Below, one piece after another: positions 43,101 through 51,093 of a stretch of 64,000 bases of DNA. Under the pieces are notes generated by a model. That model saw only the letters and a program-made list of their open reading frames with translations, ran no database searches and was not told where the DNA came from. Position 1 is the first letter of the stretch. Each line of letters starts with the position of its first letter. The stretch is from VXNE01 sp965205735. GTDB lineage: Bacteria; Pseudomonadota; Gammaproteobacteria; Pseudomonadales; Azotimanducaceae. The position numbers and the translations under genes were made by a program. The stretch covers positions 1,736,001-1,800,000 of the forward strand of contig OZ242179.1 in the NCBI GenBank assembly GCA_965205735.1, given 5' to 3'.

Positions 43101-44767
43101 CACTCCAGCGCCATGATGACTTCCTCGCGGATGGAGTCGATGGCGGGATTGGTCACCTGCGCGAAGAGTTGCTTGAAGTAGTCGTACAACATGCGCGGCT
43201 TTTCGGACATGACCGCCAGGGCCGCGTCGTTGCCCATGGATCCCAGCGGATCGCGCAACTCCTCCACCATCGGCACCAGCATGAACTGCATGGTCTCGGC
43301 GGTGTAGCCGAAAGCCTGCATGCGCGACATGAGCGTCGCGGGCTCGAAACCGGCGGCCGGGACCGGCGTCAGGTGTTCCAGTTCAATCCGCTGCGCGTCG
43401 AGCCAGCGTCGATAGGGCTTCGCGGCCGCCCACTCGGTCTTGATTTCCTCGTCGGGAATCATTCGGCCCTGATCGAAGTCGATGAGAAAGATCTTGCCTG
43501 GCTGCAGGCGGCCCTTCTCCACCACGCGAGCCGGGTCCACGGAGACCACACCAACCTCGGAGGCCATGATGCACTTGTGGTCGTCCGTGACGTAGTACCG
43601 CGACGGACGCAAGCCGTTGCGGTCGAGTACGGCACCGATATAGGTGCCGTCGGTGAAGGCGATGGACGCCGGACCGTCCCACGGCTCCATCAGGCAGGAG
43701 TGGTACTCGTAGAATGCGCGCCGCGCTTCCGGCATGTTCGGATGTTGTTGCCAGGCTTCCGGGATCATCATCAGGACCGCTTCCTGCAGCGTGCGCCCGG
43801 TCATGAGCAGGAACTCCAGCACGTTGTCGAACGTGCCCGAGTCGGAGCAATCCGCCTCGACGACGGGAAACAGCTTGGGAAGATCGTCCCCGAAAAGGTC
43901 GGAACGCACCACGCCCTCCCGCGCGTTCATCCAGTTCACATTGCCGAGCAGCGTGTTGATCTCGCCGTTGTGGCACATGAATCGGTTCGGCTGCGCCCGG
44001 TCCCAGGACGGAAACGTGTTGGTGGAAAAGCGCGAGTGCACCATGGCGAGGTGCGATTCGTAATCCTCATCGAGCAGGTCGGCAAAGAATGGAAACAGTT
44101 GATGGGGCGTCAGCATGCCCTTGTAGATGACGATCTTTGTCGACAGGCTGCAGATGTAGAACAGCTTCCGCTCGGCCAGCTTCCCATCGGTGCGCAGACG
44201 GTGCGTCGCGTCCTTGCGGATGAGATACAGCCGGCGTTCCAGCGCGTCTCCCTCGATGCCCGGCGCGGCGGCGACGAAAAGCTGCTCCATGACCGGCATC
44301 GCCTCGCGCGCCGCGTTGCCGATGTCGGCGCCGTTCGGATCGACCGGTAGCGCCCGCCAGCGCAGCAGCCTTTGACCGGCGCGAGCGACAGCTTGCGCCA
44401 CCACCCGCTTGCAATGGGCGCGCTCCGCGGGATCGCGCGGCAGGAATACATTGCCGACGCCATAACACCCGGGCGGCGGCAGTTCGACCTCCATGGATTG
44501 CAGCGCCACCTTGCGCAGGAACTTGTGCGGGAGGCCCGTCAGGATGCCGGCGCCGTCGCCGGTGTTCTTTTCGTAGCCGAGTCCGCCGCGGTGCACCATG
44601 CAGCAGTTCATGCGCCCCGCGTCCTGAATGATCTGGCGGCTCGCGCGGCCCTTGATGTCGCAGATGAACCCGACGCCGCACCCGTCTTTCTCGAACGCGG
44701 GATCGTACAGCCCGTAGGATGCGGGCAGTCCCAACGCAAGCTGGCGGTTCAAGTCAGTCATCGGCAT
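40178..44767 (-). CDS. gltB: Glutamate synthase large subunit
   Basis: This 1529-residue protein makes two glutamates from glutamine and 2-oxoglutarate. A 29-residue propeptide precedes the catalytic Cys30 in KDGCGVGFICDIKG (class II amidotransferase). A central domain and the FMN-binding synthase domain follow, with the 3Fe-4S cysteines CVMMRKCHLNTCPVGIATQD, and the C-terminal beta-helix has repeated G-x-x-G-G motifs (GKGLSGGRLIIYPP; YMTGGRAVILGPTG). The start is ATG 44767. It is the first gene of gltBD. Confidence 0.98.
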   Translation of the reverse strand: MPMTDLNRQLALGLPASYGLYDPAFEKDGCGVGFICDIKGRASRQIIQDAGRMNCCMVHRGGLGYEKNTGDGAGILTGLPHKFLRKVALQSMEVELPPPGCYGVGNVFLPRDPAERAHCKRVVAQAVARAGQRLLRWRALPVDPNGADIGNAAREAMPVMEQLFVAAAPGIEGDALERRLYLIRKDATHRLRTDGKLAERKLFYICSLSTKIVIYKGMLTPHQLFPFFADLLDEDYESHLAMVHSRFSTNTFPSWDRAQPNRFMCHNGEINTLLGNVNWMNAREGVVRSDLFGDDLPKLFPVVEADCSDSGTFDNVLEFLLMTGRTLQEAVLMMIPEAWQQHPNMPEARRAFYEYHSCLMEPWDGPASIAFTDGTYIGAVLDRNGLRPSRYYVTDDHKCIMASEVGVVSVDPARVVEKGRLQPGKIFLIDFDQGRMIPDEEIKTEWAAAKPYRRWLDAQRIELEHLTPVPAAGFEPATLMSRMQAFGYTAETMQFMLVPMVEELRDPLGSMGNDAALAVMSEKPRMLYDYFKQLFAQVTNPAIDSIREEVIMALECYIGPERNLLEAKEGHAHRLRIPHPILSNEELATLKGMHHRGWRSREIDITFPLGSGKRGLLEAFDRISAEASQAIADGYSLVILSDRAISAERVPISALAAVGAVHHHLVREHARTRIGILVETGEAREVHHHCLLIGYGADGINPYLAFESLWDARRKGYLSGSAHIANDADVVTAYRKGVAKGMMKVMAKMGISTLQSYKGAQIFEAVGLNEDVVERCFAGTASRVRGVGFEVLAEEMQRRHAIGFPPRDIVALPVLPNPGDFHWRRGGDTHMWDPDAVANLQFAARSNSSEAYRRFAEHVNEESTRRSTLRGLLRFKSGVGGASLDIDEVEPASAIVKRFATGAMSFGSISKEAHESLAVAMNRMGGKSNTGEGGEDAARYAPLPNGDSRRSAIKQVASGRFGVTIEYLTNADELQIKIVQGAKPGEGGELPGRKVDDFIAGIRHSTPGVGLISPPPHHDIYSIEDMAQLIHDLKNANPEARISVKLGAEVGVGTVAAGVTKARSDHLVIAGDTGGTGASPLTSIKHAGVPWELGLAETHQTLVMNNLRSRVVLQTDGQLKTGRDVAIAVLLGAEEFGFATAPLVVLGCVMMRKCHLNTCPVGIATQDPVLRAKFAGAPEHVVNYLFMVAEELRAIMADLGFKTVNDMIGRVDALDVDTAVRHWKSEGLDLSEILAPAQEPENCLGVYAIHKQDHGLDAALDNELIRLAEPALDRGEKVRAEMPIQNVNRVVGGMLSHEIVKRAGPRMLPDGTIHFKFEGSAGQSFGAWLARGVTLEVEGDANDYVGKGLSGGRLIIYPPKSSRFEAERQVLIGNVALYGATGGECFFRGIAAERFCVRNSGARAVIEGVGDHGCEYMTGGRAVILGPTGRNFAAGMSGGIAYVWDPGRGFDALCNPEMVELEIVEDATEAAELEYLITRHAELTDSPVAARILRDWRGNLSHFVRVMPIDYKRVLQERELELGQAAAGG

Positions 44768-44935
44768 CGATCAGGTTTTCTTTGGGGAACTGGCAAAAAT
44801 GGCAGAAAAGCACCAGCGTATCAAGTCGCCAGGTGCGTTCCCCCGTAGGGGTCAATGCGGTAAGTTATTGAAACGAATGAGGTGTCGTCGCGTTGAGGTC
44901 CCCAATAATTCCAACGCGCAGTCCGACTACATCTA

Positions 44936-44961
44936 ACTCATAATGAGTCGTTTGTTGACTC
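44936..44961. promoter_or_regulatory. Palindromic site upstream of an antitoxin gene
   Basis: ACTCATAATGAGT (44936-44948) is a 13-base palindrome and overlaps a second inverted pair, GAGT at 44945 and GACTC at 44957-44961. It lies about 20-40 bases before the start of the ribbon-helix-helix antitoxin, where autoregulatory operators are normally found. The TAATGAG core resembles no known consensus that can be named with confidence. Confidence 0.45.
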
Positions 44962-44979
44962 ACAAGGTTTAAACCGGGC

Positions 44980-45222
44980 GTGAACCAGTTAACGATACGC
45001 GGTATTGGCGATGACTTGGCGAGGCGGATTCGCCGGCTGGCGGATCAGGAACGTACCTCATTGAATCGAGCAGCACTGAGACTTCTCCGCCACGGTGCTG
45101 GTCTGGAAACCGGTAAGCCCGGAACGGACAGAGTGGGATCTTCACTGGACCATCTGATCGGCACCTGGACGCACGAGGAAGCGCTTGAAATGGATCGTGC
45201 CCTCCGTGATCTCTCTCATTGA
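44980..45222 (+). CDS. Orphan ribbon-helix-helix antitoxin (VapB/FitA-like)
   Basis: This 80-residue protein starts at GTG 44980. Its N-terminus (MNQLTIRGIGDDLARRIRRL) and SLNRAALRLLRHGAG form an RHH DNA-binding domain like FitA, and the tail WTHEEALEMDRALRDLSH is the usual toxin-binding end. A PIN-domain toxin normally follows within a few bases, but the next gene is a NUDIX hydrolase. The toxin has been lost, or the protein acts as a free regulator. Confidence 0.7.
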   Translation: MNQLTIRGIGDDLARRIRRLADQERTSLNRAALRLLRHGAGLETGKPGTDRVGSSLDHLIGTWTHEEALEMDRALRDLSH

Positions 45223-45235
45223 TCGCCAGTTACGC

Positions 45236-45649
45236 ATGACCACAAGATCCCGGTTCGACGTCATCGCGCATACGTTCGTGTTTCGTCGCGGCCGGTTGCT
45301 GCTGTTGCGACGGGCCAATACCGGCTTTCTGGACGGCTACTACTCGCTGCCGGGCGGACACGTGGAAGCCGGCGAGGAGGTCGCCCATGCGGCTGCCCGC
45401 GAAGTGGCGGAAGAGGCGCGCATCGAGGTCCTGGAAGTAGAACCCCGTATCGTCATGCCCTATGGCGACGGCATCGATTTCCTGTTCGAAGCCAAGCGCT
45501 GGCGCGGCACCGCCGCAATCGGCGAGCCGGACCGCTGCGACGATCTGGTGTGGGCACCGCCGGATCGATTGCCGGACAAGACCGCCCCCTATCTACAGAA
45601 GGCGCTGGCGCTGCGCCGCGAGGGTACCTGGTACCACGAGTTCCGCTGA
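45236..45649 (+). CDS. NUDIX hydrolase
   Basis: This 137-residue protein starts at ATG 45236 and has the NUDIX box GGHVEAGEEVAHAAAREVAEEA (G-x5-E-x7-REVxEE), which binds magnesium and hydrolyses nucleoside diphosphates linked to another moiety. The substrate is unknown; the small size and open active site resemble MutT-like housecleaning enzymes. The gene is 13 bases after the orphan antitoxin and may share its promoter. Confidence 0.9.
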   Translation: MTTRSRFDVIAHTFVFRRGRLLLLRRANTGFLDGYYSLPGGHVEAGEEVAHAAAREVAEEARIEVLEVEPRIVMPYGDGIDFLFEAKRWRGTAAIGEPDRCDDLVWAPPDRLPDKTAPYLQKALALRREGTWYHEFR

Positions 45650-45692
45650 GGTGGCACCATCGCGTCGCGCCAATCTCGGACGCGGCTCCCGA

Positions 45693-48188
45693 TCAGAACG
45701 CGTAGCGCAACCGCCCGTACATGAGGCGACCGTTGTAGCCGGCGGGCGAATAGCGCGGATACAGCCGGCCGGAACTCGGCGAACGGACGGCCTCGTCCGG
45801 ATAGGCATCGAGAATGTTGTCGGCACCGATCACCACCGCAACGTTCTCCCCAAAGGTGTACTTCGCCGACACGTCCAAGTATTGGTATCCGTCATGGTAG
45901 TGGTTGTCGTCAGAGTCGAACCAACTGCCGAAGTGGTTGAAGCGGGCACCCAAATCCCAGGCGCCCGTAGCATGGTTCACCGCCAGGCTGACTCGAGAAC
46001 CCGGGGCGCCGCGCTCGATCGACGCCACGCGGCTCGCGGTCGATGCCTGCTCCAGTTCCTCGATGTCGGTCATGGTGCGGTTGTAGCCGGCCAGCAGGTT
46101 GGTTACGCCGAGGTCCGTCTGGAAGCGCTGGGTCAGTACGATGTCCATGCCCGTGGTGCGGGTGTCGTAATCATTCGTGAAGTAGCGTATCCGGTTGAAA
46201 TCAGCCGCCGCCGCAACCCCCGCGGCCACCAGGTCCGCGCGCAGCGCATCGGTCACGTCCAGGTTGTCCGACAGGGCGATGCGATCCGTAAGGTCGATGC
46301 GAAACAGGTCGACGGTCAGGTCCAGGCCACGGTCGGTCTGGACGAGGAACCCAAGGGTGTAGTTGTTGGAGCTTTCCGCATCGAGCGGCGCGCCGCCCAG
46401 GGCCAGCGCCACCGGGTTGGTCGAGGCTACGGTGCCCTGTTCCCGGAACACGCCAGTCGCGGAATCCACCACCGTGGACAGGTTGTTGGCGTTCTGCTGC
46501 CCAGGCGTGGGCGCGCGGAATCCGGAACCGATGGAAGCCCGCAGCGCCACGAGATCGGTCATCTGCAGGCGGCCCGCGAGCTTGTAGTTGGTGACTGAGC
46601 CGAAATCGTCAAAGTCCTCCCAGCGCAGGGCACCGCCGAGACGCAGGCAGTTGTTCACGTCCGCCTCGAGATCGAGATAGCCGGCAATGTTGGCCCGACT
46701 CCACTTCCCCGCGCTGGCCGGGTTGAAACCGCCGAAACCATTCGAGCGGGCGGAGAAACCGTCGTCGCCATACGGCCCAGTGTCCCAGGCGAGCTGTTCG
46801 CCGGTAACGATCTTGAACCCCTCGTCCCGCCACTCGAAGCCAGCGCCCACATTCAGGTCGGAGGCCAGACCCGCGTCCATCGCATAGGTCAAGTCCACGT
46901 TGAAGTTGGTTTCCGTCTGCGCGTTTGCGCCGATATCGAACGAGCGGGGAGTTGCGGGGCCGTAGGAGGCGTTGACCGTCTCATCGATGAAGAAGTCCAG
47001 GTGATTTCGACCATGGCTGACGGATACGTCGTAGGTCAGGCCATTGTCCAACGCGCCCGAAAAGCCGCCCACCGCCGACATGTCGGTCATGGTGGCGCCG
47101 AACGCCGGCGTGAATCCTTGCGGCAGGATTTCCGCGAACGCGAAACACGCCTCGTCCGCCCCTAGCAGGTCCCGCACCGTCACCACGTTCTCAGGCGTGG
47201 CATCGTAGTCGTACGTGGCCTTGCAGGCCGGACCGCCGCCGATGAGGATCTTGCCGCCGCTGACATAGACGCCCGAGCGGCCCTGGGGCGAGCGGTAGAA
47301 GAACGCAGTGGTTACATCGCGGGTTGTGTAGTTGCCGAACGCGTAGGCACGCACGCCGTTGTCGAACTCAAGGCCGGTGTTGACGAAGGCCTTCAGGCCG
47401 CCATTGACTTCGGCATCGCCCCAGGGTTTCGCGGGATTGGCCACCGATACGCCCGCGGCTTCCATGGCCACGGCATCCGGATGCTGCACGCTTCGGTCGG
47501 TGGATGCCGAAGTCGTGTACTCGAAGCTGACGTTCGCAAAGCCCTCTGTCCCAACGCCTGTACCCAAGTTGCCGGAAATCACCGTCAGGTCCTCCGAAGT
47601 GTCAGCGGTGTGAAAGCCGTACTTGGCCTCGATGCTGCCACCCTCGTCGTCGTCCTTCAGAACGAAGTTGACCACGCCCGCGATGGCGTCGGAGCCGTAC
47701 TGGGCGGCAGCCCCGTCCCGGAGCACCTCAACCCGTTCGATGGCCACTGCCGGGATGGCGGAAATGTCCGGCCCCTGGGCGCCGTCGGACGCGCCGTTGG
47801 AAATCCACTGAATGACGGCACCGCGATGGCGGCGCTTGTTGTTCACCAGCACGAGGGTGTGGTCGGGTGCCAGGCCGCGCAGGTTGACCGGCCGCAACAG
47901 GGCCGCCGCGTCGCGGGACGGGTTGGTGCTGACGTGGAACGACGGAATCGTCGTGCGCAGCAGGTTGGACATGTCCCCGCTGCCTTGTCCCAAAAGCGCT
48001 TCGGCGTCGATGGCGTCCACCGGCACCGTCGCGTCGGTAGCGGTCCGGGGCGCGGCCCGCGTGCCGACCACGACCACCGTCTCGATTTGGTCTCCGGGCT
48101 GCTGCGCCTCTTCTCCCTGCACGGCTCCATTGACGAGCGCCAGGGCGGCAATGCACAGACTACGGCAATAAATCGGCGTCGGGTTCAT
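45693..48188 (-). CDS. TonB-dependent outer-membrane receptor
   Basis: This 831-residue receptor starts at ATG 48188 with a signal peptide (ending VNGAVQGEE). The plug domain contains IETVVVVGTRAAPRTA (TonB-box-like), VNLRGLAPDHTLVLVNNKRR, and VEVLRDGAAAQYGSDAIAGV. A long beta-barrel follows and ends in the C-terminal phenylalanine (LMYGRLRYAF). The plug style with LVLVNNKRRH resembles receptors for carbohydrates, peptides or vitamin B12-like substrates rather than classic siderophores, but this is not decisive. Direct repeats of AACTGTCC lie upstream. It is divergent from mdh. Confidence 0.93.
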   Translation of the reverse strand: MNPTPIYCRSLCIAALALVNGAVQGEEAQQPGDQIETVVVVGTRAAPRTATDATVPVDAIDAEALLGQGSGDMSNLLRTTIPSFHVSTNPSRDAAALLRPVNLRGLAPDHTLVLVNNKRRHRGAVIQWISNGASDGAQGPDISAIPAVAIERVEVLRDGAAAQYGSDAIAGVVNFVLKDDDEGGSIEAKYGFHTADTSEDLTVISGNLGTGVGTEGFANVSFEYTTSASTDRSVQHPDAVAMEAAGVSVANPAKPWGDAEVNGGLKAFVNTGLEFDNGVRAYAFGNYTTRDVTTAFFYRSPQGRSGVYVSGGKILIGGGPACKATYDYDATPENVVTVRDLLGADEACFAFAEILPQGFTPAFGATMTDMSAVGGFSGALDNGLTYDVSVSHGRNHLDFFIDETVNASYGPATPRSFDIGANAQTETNFNVDLTYAMDAGLASDLNVGAGFEWRDEGFKIVTGEQLAWDTGPYGDDGFSARSNGFGGFNPASAGKWSRANIAGYLDLEADVNNCLRLGGALRWEDFDDFGSVTNYKLAGRLQMTDLVALRASIGSGFRAPTPGQQNANNLSTVVDSATGVFREQGTVASTNPVALALGGAPLDAESSNNYTLGFLVQTDRGLDLTVDLFRIDLTDRIALSDNLDVTDALRADLVAAGVAAAADFNRIRYFTNDYDTRTTGMDIVLTQRFQTDLGVTNLLAGYNRTMTDIEELEQASTASRVASIERGAPGSRVSLAVNHATGAWDLGARFNHFGSWFDSDDNHYHDGYQYLDVSAKYTFGENVAVVIGADNILDAYPDEAVRSPSSGRLYPRYSPAGYNGRLMYGRLRYAF

Positions 48189-48397
48189 ACGGATAACTCT
48201 CTGTCGGCGCAACTGTCCGACATTAGAACAAACGAACTGTCCAGTGTTCCAAATCGTATGCGGATTACTCTCCAGTATTGTCAGGGCAGCGCATCGTCTT
48301 GAGGCGAGTATACATTCCGCACCGTCGGCGGCGTCCGGTATCACCGACTCTGCCAAGTCGATAGAATTTCTCTCCCATAAGGACGAAGGAGGCGGCA

Positions 48398-49372
48398 ATG
48401 GTTGATGCGGTAACGGTCGCGGTGACGGGGGCGGCGGGCCAGATCGGCTACGCGCTCGTGTTTCGGATCGCGTCGGGGCAACTCCTGGGCGCGGACACGC
48501 CTGTCGCACTGCGACTCCTTGAGATTCCGCCAGCGATGGACGCCGTCAAAGGCGTCATCATGGAAGTGCAGGATTGCGCGTTTCCCTTGCTCGCCGGGAT
48601 AACGGCCAGCGACGATCCCAACGTCGCCTTCGACGGCGCGGACATCGCAGTCCTCGTCGGCGCCAGGCCGCGCACGGCGGGAATGGAGCGCGGCGACCTG
48701 CTTGAAGCGAACGCGGCCATCTTCTCCGCGCAAGGCGCGGCACTGAACAAGCACGCGTCGCGGGGTGCGAAGGTGCTGGTCGTCGGCAATCCGGCGAACA
48801 CGAACTGCCTGATCGCGCAACGCAACGCGCCGGATCTCGATGGGCGCAACTTCACCGCGATGATGCGCCTCGACCACAACCGCGCCAAGGCGCAACTCGC
48901 CGCCAGGACGGGCGCGCACGTCGACGCGGTGCGGGGGCTCGCCATCTGGGGCAACCACTCGGCGACGCAATACCCGGACCTTCACCATGCGACAGTGGCG
49001 GGCGAGTCCGCCATGCGCCTGATCGATCAGGCCTGGTACGCGGACGAGTTCATTCCGACCGTGCAACAGCGCGGGGCCGCCATCATCGCCGCGCGCGGCG
49101 CCTCCAGCGCCGCTTCCGCCGCCAACGCGGTCATCGATCACTTCCGGGACTGGGTCCATGGCACGGACGATGTCGTGAGCATGGGCGTCTACTCCGACGG
49201 CAGTTACGGCATCCAAGCGGGATTGATCTATTCGTACCCCGTCACGTGCGCGGACGGCGACTGGCAGATTGTCGACGGTCTCGACATCAACGATTTCAGC
49301 CGCGAGAAAATGCGGGACACGGAAGCCGAACTGCAGGAGGAACGCGACGCCGTCGCGCACCTGCTTCCCTGA
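48398..49372 (+). CDS. mdh: Malate dehydrogenase
   Basis: This 324-residue NAD-dependent enzyme interconverts malate and oxaloacetate. Signatures are the Rossmann loop VTGAAGQIGYAL, the catalytic aspartate in MMRLDHNRAKAQL, and catalytic histidine in AIWGNHSATQYPD. The length and sequence fit the TIGR01759 cytosolic-type malate dehydrogenase found in many proteobacteria. The ATG follows AAGGAGGCGGCA, a strong ribosome site. A decayed miniature element lies just after its stop. Confidence 0.97.
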   Translation: MVDAVTVAVTGAAGQIGYALVFRIASGQLLGADTPVALRLLEIPPAMDAVKGVIMEVQDCAFPLLAGITASDDPNVAFDGADIAVLVGARPRTAGMERGDLLEANAAIFSAQGAALNKHASRGAKVLVVGNPANTNCLIAQRNAPDLDGRNFTAMMRLDHNRAKAQLAARTGAHVDAVRGLAIWGNHSATQYPDLHHATVAGESAMRLIDQAWYADEFIPTVQQRGAAIIAARGASSAASAANAVIDHFRDWVHGTDDVVSMGVYSDGSYGIQAGLIYSYPVTCADGDWQIVDGLDINDFSREKMRDTEAELQEERDAVAHLLP

Positions 49373-49401
49373 GGCATCACCGGGTCGCCGACGGCCGGCG
49401 T

Positions 49402-49462
49402 CAGCGCCACAAAACCCGTCGCCCTGGCAGGCGCCGTGTTTTGCCCCCGCCCAATCCCACCT
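49402..49462 (+). repeat. Decayed CTAG-type miniature element, copy 6
   Basis: About 60 bases beginning AGCGCCACAAAACCCGTCGC match the left half of copies 2 and 5, including the CAAAA...TTTTG hairpin arms and the CCCACCTA that follows in copy 2. The expected left CTAG is changed to GTCAG and no right terminus is visible. It lies between the convergent mdh and MBL-hydrolase genes, ending at the MBL stop codon. Confidence 0.7.
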
Positions 49463-50144
49463 AACCCATCATCTGTCTCCAGGTATCGATGTCCTTGACG
49501 GCAAGGTAAGGGTTCTGCTGCTTGGAGGCTCCCAAGGTGGCGTTGGGGACAGCGCTATAGTTGTGTCCGGGTAGCAGCAGCGTATCGTCCGGCAGGTCTT
49601 TCAACCGCTGCAGGCTGCGGTACATCTCGTCCGGGTCCGAGCCCGGCAGATCGACGCGGCCACAGCCGTCGATGAACAGCGTATCGCCGGATACCAGGGT
49701 GTTCTTGATGCGGAAACACTGCGAGCCCGGGGTGTGCCCCGGCGTGTGCAGGAACTCCACTTCGATGTCACCGAGCTTGAACGTGTCGCCGGAATCGACT
49801 CGGACCATGTCCGTGTCGGAAATCCCGGTTACCTTCTTCACGCCGTCCGCCTCATGCTTGTGCGCATAGATCTTCACCGGGGATTTCTCGAGCAACTCGG
49901 CGACGCCGGCGATGTTGTGCCCGCCCATGCCGCCGCCGATATGGTCCGGGTGGTAGTGGGTCGCCAACGCGGCGACGAGCTTGTAGTCGCGCGCCGCGAG
50001 ATGATGCAGTAGTCCGTCGATATCCCAGGCGGGATCCACGATGGCCACCTCGCGCGTGCTGCGCGATCCAACGATATAGGTGAAGTTTGCCATCGGCCCG
50101 ATTTCGATCTGCTCGACAAGCAGCTCGTTTTCCTGTTCGCGCAT
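49461..50144 (-). CDS. MBL-fold hydrolase (glyoxalase II-like)
   Basis: This 227-residue protein starts at ATG 50144 behind AGGAG. It has the metal-binding ATHYHPDHIGGGMGG (HxHxDH), HTPGHTPGSQCFRI, and LLPGHNYSA histidines of the metallo-beta-lactamase fold, plus SGDTLFIDGCGRVDLPG as found in persulfide dioxygenase and glyoxalase II relatives. It probably hydrolyses a thioester or oxidises a persulfide. Its 5' part and upstream region are duplicated at 50860-51087. It diverges from the TlpA-like gene. Confidence 0.92.
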   Translation of the reverse strand: MREQENELLVEQIEIGPMANFTYIVGSRSTREVAIVDPAWDIDGLLHHLAARDYKLVAALATHYHPDHIGGGMGGHNIAGVAELLEKSPVKIYAHKHEADGVKKVTGISDTDMVRVDSGDTFKLGDIEVEFLHTPGHTPGSQCFRIKNTLVSGDTLFIDGCGRVDLPGSDPDEMYRSLQRLKDLPDDTLLLPGHNYSAVPNATLGASKQQNPYLAVKDIDTWRQMMG

Positions 50145-50246
50145 CTGCCACTCCTGTCGGAGACGGCAACGATAGCACCCCGAGGACAAAAGTCCCGCGA
50201 CGTGTCCGTTCTTGGCGAACTCGCCCCCAAAAAAATGGCTTATAGT
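50019..50246 (-). repeat. 228-bp direct repeat, copy A
   Basis: This segment covers the first 42 codons of the MBL hydrolase and its upstream region, and is repeated at 50860-51087 with no gaps (constant offset of 841) and roughly 80-85% identity counted by eye over parts. Its plus-strand end carries TATAGT at 50241-50246, a -10-like hexamer, pointing to the TlpA-like gene at 50284. Confidence 0.85.
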
Positions 50247-50283
50247 TCGAGAGACTGCGCGCAGCCAAGCGAACAGGGGAGAC

Positions 50284-50826
50284 ATGAAGACACACGCCGT
50301 CATCGTCGCGGCCATCCTCCTGGCCCAGGGGGCCGCCGCGGGCGTGCAGGTCGGAGACATCCCGCCTCCCCGCCTTGGGACGGACCGGAACGGCGACCGC
50401 GTCGACCTCGCGAAGATGTCCGGCAAGGTCGTCGTCGTGACTTTCTGGGCGACGTGGTGTCCGCCGTGTCGAAAGGAGCTGCCCGTCCTCGAGTCCATCC
50501 ACAACTCCGTCGGCGAGGACCGGCTGGAGATCATTGCCGTCAACACCGAGGACCAGCGAACCTACCGTGGGGCGCGCCGGCGCCTCAAGGACTACCGGAT
50601 GACGCTCGTCAACGACCATCGCGGCTTCCTCCAGCGCCAGTACGGGGTCGAAAGCCTGCCGCACATGGTGATCGTCGGGAACGACGGCCGAGTCGCGTCC
50701 GTCAAGCACGGGTACAACGAGGAGATGGTGTACGCGGTCGTCGACGAACTGAACGACCTGCTACGCGCACAGGAGAGGGAAGGCCCGTCTGGGTCGCTGG
50801 CGCCACCCACCTCGGGGGAGGAGTGA
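50284..50826 (+). CDS. TlpA-like secreted thioredoxin-fold protein
   Basis: This 180-residue protein has a signal peptide (MKTHAVIVAAILLAQGAAAG) and a TlpA/ResA-type redox domain with the active site FWATWCPPCRKELP and the cis-proline in VESLPHMVIVG. It probably reduces or exchanges disulfides in the periplasm. It starts at ATG 50284 and is divergent from the MBL hydrolase. Its C-terminal tail (QEREGPSGSLAPPTSGEE) is disordered. Confidence 0.9.
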   Translation: MKTHAVIVAAILLAQGAAAGVQVGDIPPPRLGTDRNGDRVDLAKMSGKVVVVTFWATWCPPCRKELPVLESIHNSVGEDRLEIIAVNTEDQRTYRGARRRLKDYRMTLVNDHRGFLQRQYGVESLPHMVIVGNDGRVASVKHGYNEEMVYAVVDELNDLLRAQEREGPSGSLAPPTSGEE

Positions 50827-50859
50827 TGGACGACATCGCGGAGTTCGACCCGGCTCAGC

Positions 50860-50985
50860 GATGTCCCAGGCGGAATCCACGATGGCCACCGCTCGCGTGC
50901 CGCGCGATCCGACGACATAGGTGAAGTTCGCCATTGGCCCGATTTCAATCTGCGTGATGGGCAACTCGTTTTCCTGATCGCGCAT
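50860..50985 (-). pseudogene. 5' stub of the MBL hydrolase within the duplicated segment
   Basis: From ATG 50985 the frame reads MRDQENELPITQIEIGPMAN to VAIVDSAWDI, nearly matching the start of the intact hydrolase at 50144, with about nine differences in 42 residues. Homology stops at 50860, before the metal-binding histidines. The frame continues for some distance but without family sequence, so no enzyme can be made. Confidence 0.85.
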
Positions 50986-51087
50986 GTGCCACTCCTGTCG
51001 GGAACGGCAACCATTGCACGGCGGGGACAACAGTTTTGCCACGTGTCCGATTTTGGCGAACTCGTGCGCGGCCCGATGGCATATAGT
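50860..51087 (-). repeat. 228-bp direct repeat, copy B
   Basis: This is the second copy of the segment at 50019-50246, in the same orientation. On the minus strand it contains the first 42 codons of the MBL hydrolase with its AGGAG site; on the plus side it ends in TATAGT (51082-51087), seven bases before the alkylation-repair gene start. No gaps separate the two copies. Confidence 0.85.
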
Positions 51088-51093
51088 GGCCCA

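Noticed and set aside
40172..44350. A 1392-codon open frame on the plus strand opposite gltB
   Set aside because: It is the antisense shadow of a long, high-GC gene. Composition is full of His/Arg/Asp/Val with no family motifs, while the minus strand has every glutamate synthase signature.
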